The notes: a model not told the origin generated them from the sequence alone. A DNA stretch of 64,000 nucleotides from Thalassotalea_H sp040779345 (GCA_040779345.1 JBFONU010000016.1:24399-88398), one strand, 5' to 3'. Shown: positions 52,635-62,483, numbered from the stretch's first letter. Translations and numbers: made by a program.

Positions 52635-53656
52635 TCAAGTTATCATTCCTGCAGCCATTTACTTGGTTTTTGCTTTTCAGTTTTCCGTTATCTAGTGCAG
52701 CAAGCACAAAGATTATCGGTTATCTGCCGAGTTATAAGGGGCTGAAAGATAATATCAATGCAGCTCAATTAAGCAAGCTAACACATTTGAATATTGCTTT
52801 TTTAAACCCGGATCGAGATGGCCACTTTGTTGACGGTGACACCCTAACTTGTATGACAGCCAAAAGGGGGAATAAACTCACGAGTAAGGAATTATCGTCC
52901 ACAGTTGATCTTGCTCATCAAGAAAACGTCAAAGTATTAATGAGTATTGGCGGGGCAATTATGCCCGCTTGTGCAGGTGATTGGCGCACGCTACTTTCAG
53001 ACAATAATCGGCATCAATTAATCAATGAACTCATGACGTTAGTGCAGCACTACCATTTAGATGGTTTAGACGTTGATTTAGAAAGTGCGCTATTAATGCA
53101 TTTAATTGATGATAAGAGTTATCTACCTTTCATTAAAAATTTGTCAGCAAAGCTAAAGGCAAAAAATAAACTATTAACGGCTGCAACTGGGTCTTATGTT
53201 GGCGGAATGATACCGGTTCAATCAATACCTTATTTTGATTTTATCAATGTGATGTCTTACGACGCAATAGGGCCAACATGGGGGAAACCGGGGGTTGAAC
53301 ATGCGACTATTGAACAAGCAAAGAGGGATTTATTACTTTGGCAAAAGCGCGGGGTTGATAAACATAAGCTTATTTTAGGCTTACCATTTTATGGTTATGG
53401 CTTTGGAAAATACCAAGCGAATTATTCAATTTCGGCGATTAATAAACAATTTGGTGATAAAATTCTTGATCAAGATGTTATCGGCAGCGTTTGTGCATCT
53501 TGCGATTATATTACGTTTAATGGTAAATCAACGATTACTGCAAAAACGAAACTCGCACTGCAATTAGGTGGTGGCGTCATGGTTTGGGAATTAACTCATG
53601 ACTTAACCGATGAGAATAGCTTATTAAGTGTAATTGATAGTACAGTTAACCAGTAA
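52631..53656 (+). CDS. Secreted GH18 glycoside hydrolase (chitinase-like)
   Basis: A 341-residue glycosyl hydrolase family 18 protein. Signal peptide about 1-24 (LSFLQPFTWFLLFSFPLSSAAS). The barrel has VLMSIGG (102-108) and the catalytic DGLDVDLE (144-151, matching DxxDxDxE, with Glu151 as acid), followed by FINVMSYDA and LILGLPFYGYGF. It lacks a chitin-binding module, so small soluble chitooligosaccharides or other GlcNAc polymers are likely substrates. It is coupled by an ATGA overlap to a halogenase, an unusual partnership. Confidence 0.9.
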   Translation: MIKLSFLQPFTWFLLFSFPLSSAASTKIIGYLPSYKGLKDNINAAQLSKLTHLNIAFLNPDRDGHFVDGDTLTCMTAKRGNKLTSKELSSTVDLAHQENVKVLMSIGGAIMPACAGDWRTLLSDNNRHQLINELMTLVQHYHLDGLDVDLESALLMHLIDDKSYLPFIKNLSAKLKAKNKLLTAATGSYVGGMIPVQSIPYFDFINVMSYDAIGPTWGKPGVEHATIEQAKRDLLLWQKRGVDKHKLILGLPFYGYGFGKYQANYSISAINKQFGDKILDQDVIGSVCASCDYITFNGKSTITAKTKLALQLGGGVMVWELTHDLTDENSLLSVIDSTVNQ

Positions 53657-53657
53657 A

Positions 53658-53670
53658 GCGAGAAGCTCGC
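53658..53670. terminator. Short hairpin between convergent genes, possible terminator
   Basis: GCGAG AAG CTCGC directly follows the GH18 stop and precedes the end of the AraC gene. The stem is only 5 bp and lacks a T-run, so termination is weakly supported. Confidence 0.25.
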
Positions 53671-53671
53671 C

Positions 53672-54562
53672 TTACTCACTAGTTTCTTCTTTGTTTGAAA
53701 AATGAGAATGTCGATATTGTTTGGGTGACATCCCCACGATTTTTTTAAATAAACGTGAGAAATAATAAGGATCAGAATAACCTAGTGACTCAGCAATATG
53801 TTTAATGGTTTCTTCACTATTATCAAGTTGAAAGCAAGCTTGTTGAATTTTCATATTGATAAAATATTGAATAGGGGATGTATCTGTCATTTCTTTAAAT
53901 TTCTTCGAAAAGTGAAATTTAGAGAGTTGAGAATAATGAGCCAAAGTATCTAAATTAAGGTCTTGATGAAGGTTATTTTGCATTAAGGTTTCAATGATTT
54001 CTAAATTGAAGTGTGATGAGTTATTGAATGCTTCTAATCTCAGTTGCAATGCTAAACAGCTTAAAGCTTGTTGGAGAATATGAACGGCGTGTATAACATT
54101 AGTCGCGGTGTAACCTCTACTCCCTAACGCCAATAAATGGTCAAAATCAGCAATAATATTACTGACTAGCCCTACATTAGCTACTCCTTCATCCATTTTC
54201 ATTAATAAGCGTTCAGCAAAGTCATCCGCTAATTTCCCCGTGAAATTAATCCAATAAACAGAATTTTTGCTGCTAACATTCGCTTTATAAATAAATTCCA
54301 TCGCGGGTGGGATCAGCACAAGATCGCCACGATTAATTGTTCTTACTCTATTTTTATAATGTAACAGTCCCTCGCCATACAGGCAGTAAATTAAACTATA
54401 TTCTGCACTGTAAGTTTGACTGACTTGATAGCTATATTTTTGTGAATACTTACCTAAAGATACCGGGTAAAGGCCGGCGGTTAGTGCATGAACTTTTAAT
54501 TTACGTAAAAGAAATATCGGAATAACAAGTCGAATATCTTTATGGGATGTTGAAAGTTTCAT
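53672..54562 (-). CDS. AraC-family transcriptional regulator
   Basis: A ~296-residue regulator. The N-terminal AraC ligand-binding cupin (YSLIYCLYGEGLLHYKNRVRTINRGDLVLIPPAMEFIYKANVSSKNSVYWINFTG) is of the sugar-sensing type. The C-terminal double HTH has LDTLAHYSQLSKFHFSKKFKEMTDTSPIQYFINMKI and IAESLGYSDPYYFSRLFKKIVGMSPKQYR. The start is placed at ATG 54562; the longer frame to 54595 adds a hydrophobic stretch. It is convergent with the halogenase/chitinase operon and is its nearest regulator, so it may respond to a sugar. Confidence 0.88.
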   Translation of the reverse strand: MKLSTSHKDIRLVIPIFLLRKLKVHALTAGLYPVSLGKYSQKYSYQVSQTYSAEYSLIYCLYGEGLLHYKNRVRTINRGDLVLIPPAMEFIYKANVSSKNSVYWINFTGKLADDFAERLLMKMDEGVANVGLVSNIIADFDHLLALGSRGYTATNVIHAVHILQQALSCLALQLRLEAFNNSSHFNLEIIETLMQNNLHQDLNLDTLAHYSQLSKFHFSKKFKEMTDTSPIQYFINMKIQQACFQLDNSEETIKHIAESLGYSDPYYFSRLFKKIVGMSPKQYRHSHFSNKEETSE

Positions 54563-54698
54563 TGGTAAAAAATATGAAATGAAAAATAATAACAATATAG
54601 TCCATCATAAGGGCAAGAAAATCAATTTTAATAGCGTTTTATCTATGGTTTAATTTGCGTTATATCACAAGTTAATACTAAATCTGCAACTAACGTGA

Positions 54699-54712
54699 CG
54701 TTGTTAACAACG
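54699..54712. promoter_or_regulatory. Perfect 14-bp palindrome upstream of icmF
   Basis: CGTTGTTAACAACG is a perfect palindrome 85 bases before the icmF ATG. It may be an operator for the downstream acyl-CoA genes, but I cannot name the regulator. The LiuR-like ACGT spacing is not matched. Confidence 0.45.
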
Positions 54713-54797
54713 AATGAACAGATAAATTCGAAAAGAAGCCATTCATCGTTAATAGTTTAAGCAGGTTTAATACCCCAAATTGAAAAGAGAGTCTCAA

Positions 54798-57700
54798 ATG
54801 AGTGCTGAAAGATACCAATTAAAAAATAAAATCCGCATTGTTACCGCAGCGTCATTATTTGACGGCCATGATGCCGCCATCAATATTATGCGCAGAATTT
54901 TGCAATCAAGTGGTGCTGAAGTGATTCATTTAGGTCATGACAGAAGCGTTGAAGAAGTCGTCAACACCGCCATTCAAGAAGACGCTAATGCCATCGCCAT
55001 GACCTCTTATCAAGGCGGTCATAACGAATACTTCAAATATATGTACGACTTACTCAAAGAACGTGGTTGTGAGCATATACGTATTGTAGGCGGTGGTGGC
55101 GGTGTTATTTTACCTGAAGAAATTAAGATGCTGCAAGATTACGGTATTACCCGTATTTATTCACCTGATGATGGTCGCGAACTTGGGTTATTAGGCATGA
55201 TTGATGACATGCTTGAACGCTGTGACTTTAAAACGGGGACCAATGTTAAAAAAGATGACGTTGCTAATCTTAAAAAGAATGATAAACAAGCCATTGCTCG
55301 TCTAATATCTGCGGCAGAGAATGCCCCACAAGAAAATAAAGCCGCTTTAGATAAAGTGCGCAAAATCTCATCAGTAAGTAAAACTCCTGTTTTGGGCATT
55401 ACCGGAACCGGTGGTGCAGGTAAATCCTCATTGGTTGATGAACTTATTCGTCGCTTTTTGATGGCTACAACAGAAAGTAAAATTGCTATTGTCTCGGTTG
55501 ACCCATCGAAACGTAAAACGGGCGGTGCGTTATTAGGTGACCGTATTCGCATGAACGCGGTAAACAATGACCGAGTTTATATGCGCTCGCTAGCAACTCG
55601 CCAATCAAACTTAGCCTTATCTGTTTATGTTAATGACACCTTAGATATTTTAAAAGCAACTGACTTTGATTTAATTATTTTAGAAACCTCAGGGATCGGT
55701 CAATCAGATACAGAAATTGAAGAGCATTCAGATGTTTCTTTATATGTTATGACACCTGAATATGGCGCGGCTACCCAGTTAGAAAAAATCGATATGCTCG
55801 ATTTCGCGGATATTATTGCCTTAAATAAATTTGATAAACGTGGCGCGTTAGATGCGCTTCGAGATGTAAAAAAACAATACAAACGTAACCGCGGCATGTT
55901 TGAAGCCGGTGATGATGAAGTACCTGTATATGGCACAATCGCGTCACAATTTAATGATCGTGGTATGACTGAACTCTACAATGCGGTGATCTCCGAATTA
56001 AATACAAAAGCCGGTTTAACCGTCGGAGATATATTATCAGTCGATGGAACCTTGGCAAATAAAAGCAGCGTTATTCCTGGTAGCCGAATTCGTTATTTGT
56101 CTGAAATATCAGAAAATAATCGTGGTTATGATGCTTGGGTTGAAAATCAAACACAAGTGGCGCAAAAACTATATGGTATTCATAAGTCGATTGAAACGGC
56201 AAAAGAAACGGCTTCACAAGTATCAGCTGAGTTAGTGACCCAACTTGAAGCATTATACAAACAAGTCGAGCTTGATTTAGATCCCAAAAATAAATTATTG
56301 CTTGAACAATGGGCAACTAAGGTTCAGCGCTATAAAGATCCAGAATTCAAATTTAAAGTGCGTAACAAAGAATTATCGATTGAAACCCATTCAAAATCAT
56401 TATCTGATTCCAATATTCCTAAAATTAGCCTGCCTAAATACCAAGGGTGGGGGGACATTTTAAAATGGAATCTGCAAGAGAACGTGCCGGGTGAATTTCC
56501 TTATACCGCAGGTTTATTTCCATTTAAACGTGAAGGTGAAGACCCAACACGTATGTTCGCAGGTGAAGGTGGCCCGGAGCGAACAAACCGTCGTTTTCAT
56601 TATGTTTCCAAAGGCATGCCAGCAAAACGCTTATCAACAGCGTTTGACTCGGTAACCTTATACGGTAACGATCCAGCAATCCGCCCTGATATTTACGGTA
56701 AAATAGGTAATGCGGGTGTGTCAATTTGCTGTTTAGACGACGCTAAAAAGCTGTACTCAGGCTTTGATTTGGCTCATGCGATGACCTCGGTTTCAATGAC
56801 AATTAATGGCCCTGCTCCTATGTTATTGGGCTTTTTCTTAAATGCTGCAATTGATCAACAATGTGAACGTTATATTACTGAGCATGGGCTAGAAAAAGAA
56901 ACACAGGCATTAATTAATAAAATCTATCAAGACAAAGGCTGTGAACGTCCGACTTATCAAGGGGAGTTACCAGAAGGTAACGACGGCTTAGGTTTGATGT
57001 TGTTAGGCGTAACTGGCGACCAAGTGTTACCTGCTGAAGTTTATCAAGAAATAAAGGCGAAAACCTTAACCTTAGTACGCGGAACAGTTCAGGCAGATAT
57101 TTTAAAAGAAGATCAGGCGCAAAATACCTGTATTTTCTCAACTGAATTTGCTCTTCGTTTAATGGGCGATGTGCAAGAATACTTTATTGAGAAAGGCGTA
57201 CGTAACTTTTATTCGGTATCTATTTCGGGTTATCACATTGCTGAAGCTGGCGCGAATCCGATAACGCAATTAGCGTTAACATTAGCGAATGGCTTTACTT
57301 TTGTTGAATACTACTTAAGCCGAGGCATGGACATTAACGAATTTGGTCCTAACTTATCATTTTTCTTCTCAAACGGTATTGACCCTGAATATGCGGTAAT
57401 TGGTCGAGTAGCGCGTCGAATTTGGTCAAAAGCGATGAAAAATAAATACGGTGCTAATGCCCGAGCGCAAATGCTCAAATACCATATTCAAACATCGGGT
57501 CGTTCATTGCATGCGCAAGAAATTGACTTCAATGACATTCGCACCACCTTACAAGCGCTTTATGCAATAAACGATAACTGCAATTCATTACATACTAACG
57601 CGTATGATGAAGCGATCACTACGCCGACCGAAGACAGTGTGCGCCGTGCTATGGCAATTCAGTTAATTATTAACCGAGAACTAGGTTTGTCGAAAAATGA

Positions 57701-58178
57701 AAACCCAATTCAAGGGGCGTTTATCATTGAAGAACTAACGGACTTAGTGGAAGAAGCCGTACTGACTGAATTTGACCGAATTAATGAACGTGGTGGTGTA
57801 CTTGGCGCCATGGAAACCATGTATCAGCGCGGTAAAATTCAAGAAGAAAGCCTGCATTATGAGCATTTAAAACATTCGGGTGAGTATCCCATTATTGGTG
57901 TGAATACTTTCTTAAGCTCTAAAGGCTCGCCAACGGTTGTACCTGATGAAGTGATTCGCGCAACTGAAGAAGAAAAAATGTATCAAATTGATATGTTAGC
58001 AAGTTTGAACAAAGCTAACGAAGTTGAAGCACAAGCGCTATTAAAGCGTTTACAAACAGCGGCTATTAATCATGAAAACATTTTTGAATTGATGATGGAT
58101 GCATGTAAGGTTTGTTCTCTCGGACAAATTGTTAATTCATTATTCGAGGCGGGCGGACAGTATCGTCGAAATATGTAA
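54798..58178 (+). CDS. icmF: Fused isobutyryl-CoA mutase IcmF with G-protein chaperone
   Basis: A 1126-residue fusion of a B12-binding domain, a MeaI-type GTPase and the substrate-binding mutase domain. The N-terminal B12 motif is FDGHDAAINIMRR with His24 (DxH). A P-loop GITGTGGAGKSSLVDEL lies near residue 205, and NKFDKRG is the NKxD-like GTPase motif. The mutase part has SMTINGPAPMLLGFFLNAAIDQQ and SGYHIAEAGANPITQLALTLANG. IcmF rearranges isobutyryl-CoA and n-butyryl-CoA, and some also act on isovaleryl/pivalyl-CoA. The ATG at 54798 with GAGAG upstream is chosen over TTG 54780. Confidence 0.95.
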   Translation: MSAERYQLKNKIRIVTAASLFDGHDAAINIMRRILQSSGAEVIHLGHDRSVEEVVNTAIQEDANAIAMTSYQGGHNEYFKYMYDLLKERGCEHIRIVGGGGGVILPEEIKMLQDYGITRIYSPDDGRELGLLGMIDDMLERCDFKTGTNVKKDDVANLKKNDKQAIARLISAAENAPQENKAALDKVRKISSVSKTPVLGITGTGGAGKSSLVDELIRRFLMATTESKIAIVSVDPSKRKTGGALLGDRIRMNAVNNDRVYMRSLATRQSNLALSVYVNDTLDILKATDFDLIILETSGIGQSDTEIEEHSDVSLYVMTPEYGAATQLEKIDMLDFADIIALNKFDKRGALDALRDVKKQYKRNRGMFEAGDDEVPVYGTIASQFNDRGMTELYNAVISELNTKAGLTVGDILSVDGTLANKSSVIPGSRIRYLSEISENNRGYDAWVENQTQVAQKLYGIHKSIETAKETASQVSAELVTQLEALYKQVELDLDPKNKLLLEQWATKVQRYKDPEFKFKVRNKELSIETHSKSLSDSNIPKISLPKYQGWGDILKWNLQENVPGEFPYTAGLFPFKREGEDPTRMFAGEGGPERTNRRFHYVSKGMPAKRLSTAFDSVTLYGNDPAIRPDIYGKIGNAGVSICCLDDAKKLYSGFDLAHAMTSVSMTINGPAPMLLGFFLNAAIDQQCERYITEHGLEKETQALINKIYQDKGCERPTYQGELPEGNDGLGLMLLGVTGDQVLPAEVYQEIKAKTLTLVRGTVQADILKEDQAQNTCIFSTEFALRLMGDVQEYFIEKGVRNFYSVSISGYHIAEAGANPITQLALTLANGFTFVEYYLSRGMDINEFGPNLSFFFSNGIDPEYAVIGRVARRIWSKAMKNKYGANARAQMLKYHIQTSGRSLHAQEIDFNDIRTTLQALYAINDNCNSLHTNAYDEAITTPTEDSVRRAMAIQLIINRELGLSKNENPIQGAFIIEELTDLVEEAVLTEFDRINERGGVLGAMETMYQRGKIQEESLHYEHLKHSGEYPIIGVNTFLSSKGSPTVVPDEVIRATEEEKMYQIDMLASLNKANEVEAQALLKRLQTAAINHENIFELMMDACKVCSLGQIVNSLFEAGGQYRRNM

Positions 58179-58197
58179 TTAACTTAATGCTGTTGCT

Positions 58198-58230
58198 GGC
58201 TAAATAAAGTCATTGATAATCTATTTAGCC
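58198..58230 (+). repeat. Hairpin between icmF and the acyl-CoA dehydrogenase gene
   Basis: GGCTAAATA (58198-58206) with TATTTAGCC (58222-58230), extended by GTTGC/GCAAC with one bulged T. No U-run follows. Possibly a processing or stability element. Confidence 0.5.
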
Positions 58231-58294
58231 GCAACGCGTTAAGTCATAACCAGAATCGTTTGAATGTTTGTCAGTAGCAACCAGAGTAATTGTC

Positions 58295-60094
58295 ATGAGT
58301 GAATATAAAGCCCCATTAAAAGATATGCAGTTTTTGTTAAAAGATGTTTTTAACAGTGAAAAACTATGGCAAGAAATGCCTGCATTAGCTGATTTAATTG
58401 ATCAACAAACAGCTGATGCAATATTAGAAGAAGGTGCAAAATTAACAGCACAAGTGATTGCCCCTCTCAATCGTAATAGTGATGAACAAGGTGCTCGGTG
58501 GAATAACACTGAAGTGATTACCCCAGATGGTTTTGCTAAAGCTTATCAACTTTATTGTGAAGGTGGCTGGGGAAGTTTAAGCGGTGATGCTGAATATGGC
58601 GGCATGGGTATGCCGAAAATGTTGCAAGCCGCATTTGAAGAAATGACCCAGTCTGCTTCAATATCATTTGCCTTGTATCCTATGCTTACCGCGGGTGCTT
58701 GTTTAGCGTTATCTGCCCATGCCAGTGATGAGATGAAACAAACCTATCTTGAAAATATGTATTCAGGTTTATGGGCTGGCACTATGTGTTTAACTGAGCC
58801 TCATGCCGGTAGTGATTTAGGTATTATGACCTCAAAAGCTGAACACAGTGATGATGGCAGCTTTAAATTGTCAGGTACCAAAATATTTATCACCGGTGGA
58901 GAGCAAGATTTAACTGAGAATATTATTCATTTAGTGTTAGCCAAAATACCTGGTGCACCTGCTGGCCCGCGCGGTATATCAATGTTTGTGGTACCAAAAT
59001 TTTTTATTAATGATGATGGCAGTATTGGCGAGCGAAATGCAGTGAGCTGTGGCTCTATTGAACATAAAATGGGGATCAAAGGATCTGCAACGTGTGTAAT
59101 GAATTTTGATGGTGCTACGGGCTATCTAGTTGGCGAAGAAAACAAAGGCCTAAACTATATGTTCACTATGATGAACTATGAACGTTTAGGCATGGGCATT
59201 CAAGGTGTTGGTGCTGCAGAAATGTCGTATCAAACCGCTGCCGCTTATGCTCATGACCGACTGCAAGGCAGAAGCAGTGAAGGGGCAAAATCTCCAGAGA
59301 AAGCCGCAGATCCCTTAATTGTTCATCCTGATGTTCGCCGTATGTTATTAACAATGCGTAGTTTAACTGAAGCGGGTCGTTGTTTTTCAGCTTATGTAGC
59401 GAAACAGTTAGATATTGTTAAATATTCAGATAATGCTGATGATAAAAGCAAAGCCGAGCAATTAGTTGCTTTGTTAACGCCTGTAGCAAAAGCCTTTTTA
59501 ACCGATATGTCTTATGACGCATGTGGTCTTGGTCAAATGGTGCTTGGCGGACATGGTTATGTCAGTGAATGGGGACAAGAGCAATTAGTGCGTGATGTGC
59601 GTATTGCGCAAATTTATGAAGGCACCAATGGTATTCAATCATTGGATTTATTAGCACGTAAAGTTGTCGCCAATAAAGGACAGTTTCTTTCATTATTTGT
59701 CGATGAAATTCATCAGTTTATCGAACAAAATAAAACGAATGAACAGTTAAGCACATACATTTATCCTTTACAGAGTTCTGTGCAAAAACTTCAACAAGTC
59801 AGTGATAAGTTATTAATTGAAAGTGTTAATGATAAAAGTCTTGTTGGGGCGAGTGCCACTGATTATTTAGCTGTATTTGGCTATGTTTCTTACTCATACA
59901 TGTGGGCTTTAATGGTAGAACGTTCAATGGATTTACTTGAACAGGACAAAGACTTTCATCAAGCAAAATTGTATGTTGCACAATTTTATAATGACAAAAT
60001 ATTACCCAGAATTGATGCGCATATTCAGTCAATTAATGCTGGTAGTGAGCCATTAATGGCTATGCCTGCGCAGTTATTTGGCTATCGTGATTAA
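58295..60094 (+). CDS. Acyl-CoA dehydrogenase (long, ~600-residue type)
   Basis: An FAD acyl-CoA dehydrogenase of the 600-residue type with an extra C-terminal domain. Start MSEYKAPLKDMQFLLKDVF is typical. FAD/substrate motifs are MCLTEPHAGSDLGIMTSKA and GTKIFITGGEQDL, and the catalytic Glu is in IAQIYEGTNGIQSLDLLARK. It follows icmF by 116 bases and precedes other acyl-CoA genes, so it probably serves short or branched acyl-CoAs, but the chain length cannot be told. ATG 58295 is favoured over GTG 58268. Confidence 0.93.
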   Translation: MSEYKAPLKDMQFLLKDVFNSEKLWQEMPALADLIDQQTADAILEEGAKLTAQVIAPLNRNSDEQGARWNNTEVITPDGFAKAYQLYCEGGWGSLSGDAEYGGMGMPKMLQAAFEEMTQSASISFALYPMLTAGACLALSAHASDEMKQTYLENMYSGLWAGTMCLTEPHAGSDLGIMTSKAEHSDDGSFKLSGTKIFITGGEQDLTENIIHLVLAKIPGAPAGPRGISMFVVPKFFINDDGSIGERNAVSCGSIEHKMGIKGSATCVMNFDGATGYLVGEENKGLNYMFTMMNYERLGMGIQGVGAAEMSYQTAAAYAHDRLQGRSSEGAKSPEKAADPLIVHPDVRRMLLTMRSLTEAGRCFSAYVAKQLDIVKYSDNADDKSKAEQLVALLTPVAKAFLTDMSYDACGLGQMVLGGHGYVSEWGQEQLVRDVRIAQIYEGTNGIQSLDLLARKVVANKGQFLSLFVDEIHQFIEQNKTNEQLSTYIYPLQSSVQKLQQVSDKLLIESVNDKSLVGASATDYLAVFGYVSYSYMWALMVERSMDLLEQDKDFHQAKLYVAQFYNDKILPRIDAHIQSINAGSEPLMAMPAQLFGYRD

Positions 60095-60178
60095 TGCCAT
60101 TATGACTAAAGTCGTCTAGTGTTAATCAAGCTGGCAGGTTACCTTGAAGACCTAATAGATTTTAATGAGTAAAATTAT

Positions 60179-61201
60179 ATGACATCAGTACCCGACAAAT
60201 TTACTGCTTTTCGCATCCATCAAATACAAGAAGGTGAGAAGAAAAAAATAATCAGTGGTTTTGAACAAATTAGCCTTGATGATTTAACACCAGGCGAAGT
60301 TGTTATCAAGGTGGCTTACTCAGATATTAATTACAAAGATGCATTGGCCGCAACAGGTAAAGGGCGAATTTTACGGACTTACCCTTTGGTTGGCGGTATC
60401 GATCTATCAGGAGTTGTCGTTACCTCAGAAGATGCTCGTTTTAATTGCGGTGATAAAGTGTTGGTTTGCGGCGCGCAATTATCTGAACTTTATGACGGTG
60501 GTTATAGTGAATATGCACGAGTGAAAGCAGATTCGGTGGTTAATTTACCTAAAGGGATGAGTTTACGTGATGTAATGGCATTGGGAACAGCTGGCTATAC
60601 TGCTGCATTAGCCATACAACGTATGGAAGATAATGGTCAAATACCTGAGCGTGGGCCTATTGTGGTAACTGGAGCTACAGGCGGTGTCGGCAGTTTTGCT
60701 ATTAACATGTTGTCTAATATTGGTTATGAAGTCATTGCCTTTACCGGTAAAACCGAACAAGAAGCTTATTTAAAAGAATTAGGTGCTAGTGCTTTGATTA
60801 ACCGCAATCAGATCGAAATGGGGACTAAACCGCTTGAAAGTATGCAATGGGGAGGAGCTGTTGATAATGTTGGTGGAGATACCTTGGCGTGGCTTACCCG
60901 TACCACCAATATTTGGGGAAATATCGCCTCGATTGGTTTAGCAGGCGGCTTTAAGTTAGATTCAACCGTGATGCCATTTATATTACGTGGCGTGAGCTTG
61001 TTAGGTATTAACTCCGTTGAGATGCCATTATCTGTTCGCGCACAAGCTTGGAAACGCTTAGCCACTGATTTAAAACCAACTAAGTTAGCATTAATTGCAC
61101 CTACGACCATCGCTTTTGCTGATTTACCAAATGCTTTTAATGCTTATGTTGAAGGAAGTGTCACCGGTAGAACGGTTGTCGCGATTGATGACTCTTTGTA
61201 A
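60179..61201 (+). CDS. acuI: AcuI/YhdH-type acrylyl-CoA reductase
   Basis: A 340-residue NADPH-dependent MDR-family reductase of the YhdH/AcuI group. AcuI reduces acrylyl-CoA to propionyl-CoA and protects against toxic acrylyl-CoA, for example in DMSP metabolism. The start is FTAFRIHQIQEGEKKKIISGFEQI, the family typical SDINYKDALAATGKG occurs, and the NADPH site is VVTGATGGVGSFAINML. In this cluster it may clear reactive enoyl-CoAs formed during acyl-CoA breakdown. The name is by similarity of motifs only. Confidence 0.85.
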   Translation: MTSVPDKFTAFRIHQIQEGEKKKIISGFEQISLDDLTPGEVVIKVAYSDINYKDALAATGKGRILRTYPLVGGIDLSGVVVTSEDARFNCGDKVLVCGAQLSELYDGGYSEYARVKADSVVNLPKGMSLRDVMALGTAGYTAALAIQRMEDNGQIPERGPIVVTGATGGVGSFAINMLSNIGYEVIAFTGKTEQEAYLKELGASALINRNQIEMGTKPLESMQWGGAVDNVGGDTLAWLTRTTNIWGNIASIGLAGGFKLDSTVMPFILRGVSLLGINSVEMPLSVRAQAWKRLATDLKPTKLALIAPTTIAFADLPNAFNAYVEGSVTGRTVVAIDDSL

Positions 61202-61215
61202 ATAGAAGCTAAATA

Positions 61216-62346
61216 ATGTCAGAAACTCCCGTAATATTTGAAGAGCAGCATTTATCCAACGGTTTAAACATTGCTTTTGCAACCTTAAATGCTAGTAAAA
61301 GTTTAAACGCTTTAAGTTTGCCGATGATCGATTTGTTATTACCACAGTTAAAACGTTGGTTAGCTGATCGTGAAACAGCAGTGATCGTGTTGCAAGGTTC
61401 GGGTGATAAAGCATTTTGTGCTGGTGGTGATGTGGTAAGTATTTATCACAATCTTGTAACCAAACAACAAGCAAGCTCAACTAACACGTTAAATGACGAT
61501 GACATAAAACAATCATTGGGCGTTGAGTTTTTTACTAAAGAATATCAATTAGACCAAGTCATCCATAATGCAACAAAACCCATTCTAGTTTGGGCGGATG
61601 GTTATGTGATGGGCGGTGGTATTGGTTTAATGGCTGGCGCTAGTCACCGAGTGGTTACTGAAAAAACAATTATGGCGATGCCAGAAGTAACGATTGGTTT
61701 ATATCCTGATGTAGGAGCCAGTTATTTTTTAAATAAAATGCCATCAGGTGTCGGGTTATTTCTTGGTTTAACAGGAATGACCTTTAATGGAGAAGATGCA
61801 AAATTTTTAGGCTTGGCTGATCATCAAGTGGCCTGCGGTGAATTAGACGCATTAAATAAAAAATTATTAACCATTGACTGGTCCGTTAGCGAAAGTCGTA
61901 ATCATCAACTACTCAGTAACTTATTAGCTGAGTATGAATTGTCGGGGCTAGGTCATTCACGTTATTCTTCAGTAGAACAGCATTTAGCCGTTATTAACAA
62001 GGTGACCTCGTTTGATCACATTACAGATATTTATGATGCCATTATTAATGAAGTAACGGATAGTCCATGGTTTATTCAGGCGAAAAAAAAATTAGCTCAT
62101 GGCAGCCCGTTAAGCGCACACATTATTCATCGGCAATTAACGTTATGTCAGGGCTTATCGTTAGCAGAATGCTTTGAAAAAGAGATCAATTTATCATTAC
62201 GCTGTTGCCAACACGGTGAATTTGTTGAGGGGGTAAGAGCATTATTAGTTGATAAAGACAAACACTCCAAATGGGCATATGAAGATGTTGCAGCCGTTGA
62301 CAGTGAGATTGTGAATTGGTTCTTTACTACAATAGCTAGACAATAA
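61216..62346 (+). CDS. 3-hydroxyisobutyryl-CoA hydrolase
   Basis: A 376-residue crotonase-fold enzyme of the ECH_2 group, long compared with ordinary enoyl-CoA hydratases (~260). The CoA site is AFCAGGDVVSIYHN, and the catalytic region is VMGGGIGLMAGASHRVVTEKTIMAMPEVTIGLYPDVGASYFLNKMPSGVGLFLGLTG. It would hydrolyse 3-hydroxyisobutyryl-CoA in valine breakdown. It starts 14 bases after the acuI stop, so the two are probably co-transcribed. No mmsA or mmsB is in the window. Confidence 0.92.
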   Translation: MSETPVIFEEQHLSNGLNIAFATLNASKSLNALSLPMIDLLLPQLKRWLADRETAVIVLQGSGDKAFCAGGDVVSIYHNLVTKQQASSTNTLNDDDIKQSLGVEFFTKEYQLDQVIHNATKPILVWADGYVMGGGIGLMAGASHRVVTEKTIMAMPEVTIGLYPDVGASYFLNKMPSGVGLFLGLTGMTFNGEDAKFLGLADHQVACGELDALNKKLLTIDWSVSESRNHQLLSNLLAEYELSGLGHSRYSSVEQHLAVINKVTSFDHITDIYDAIINEVTDSPWFIQAKKKLAHGSPLSAHIIHRQLTLCQGLSLAECFEKEINLSLRCCQHGEFVEGVRALLVDKDKHSKWAYEDVAAVDSEIVNWFFTTIARQ

Positions 62347-62483
62347 AATTAATATGAAAGAGGAGAGTTCCTCTATCATTAAATTGAATAAGTTTGCAGG
62401 TTACTCCTGCTTTATAAAAATAATAGTTCGACGTTGGTCATCATCGAACAGATAAATTAAAGATAATCATTTAAGGAAAACGC

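Noticed and set aside
47609..54595. Halogenase block as a mobile island
   Set aside because: No integrase, transposase, tRNA or flanking direct repeat was seen, and composition looks like the neighbours.
55157..55567. 136-codon minus-strand frame inside icmF
   Set aside because: Antisense shadow of the conserved IcmF GTPase region.
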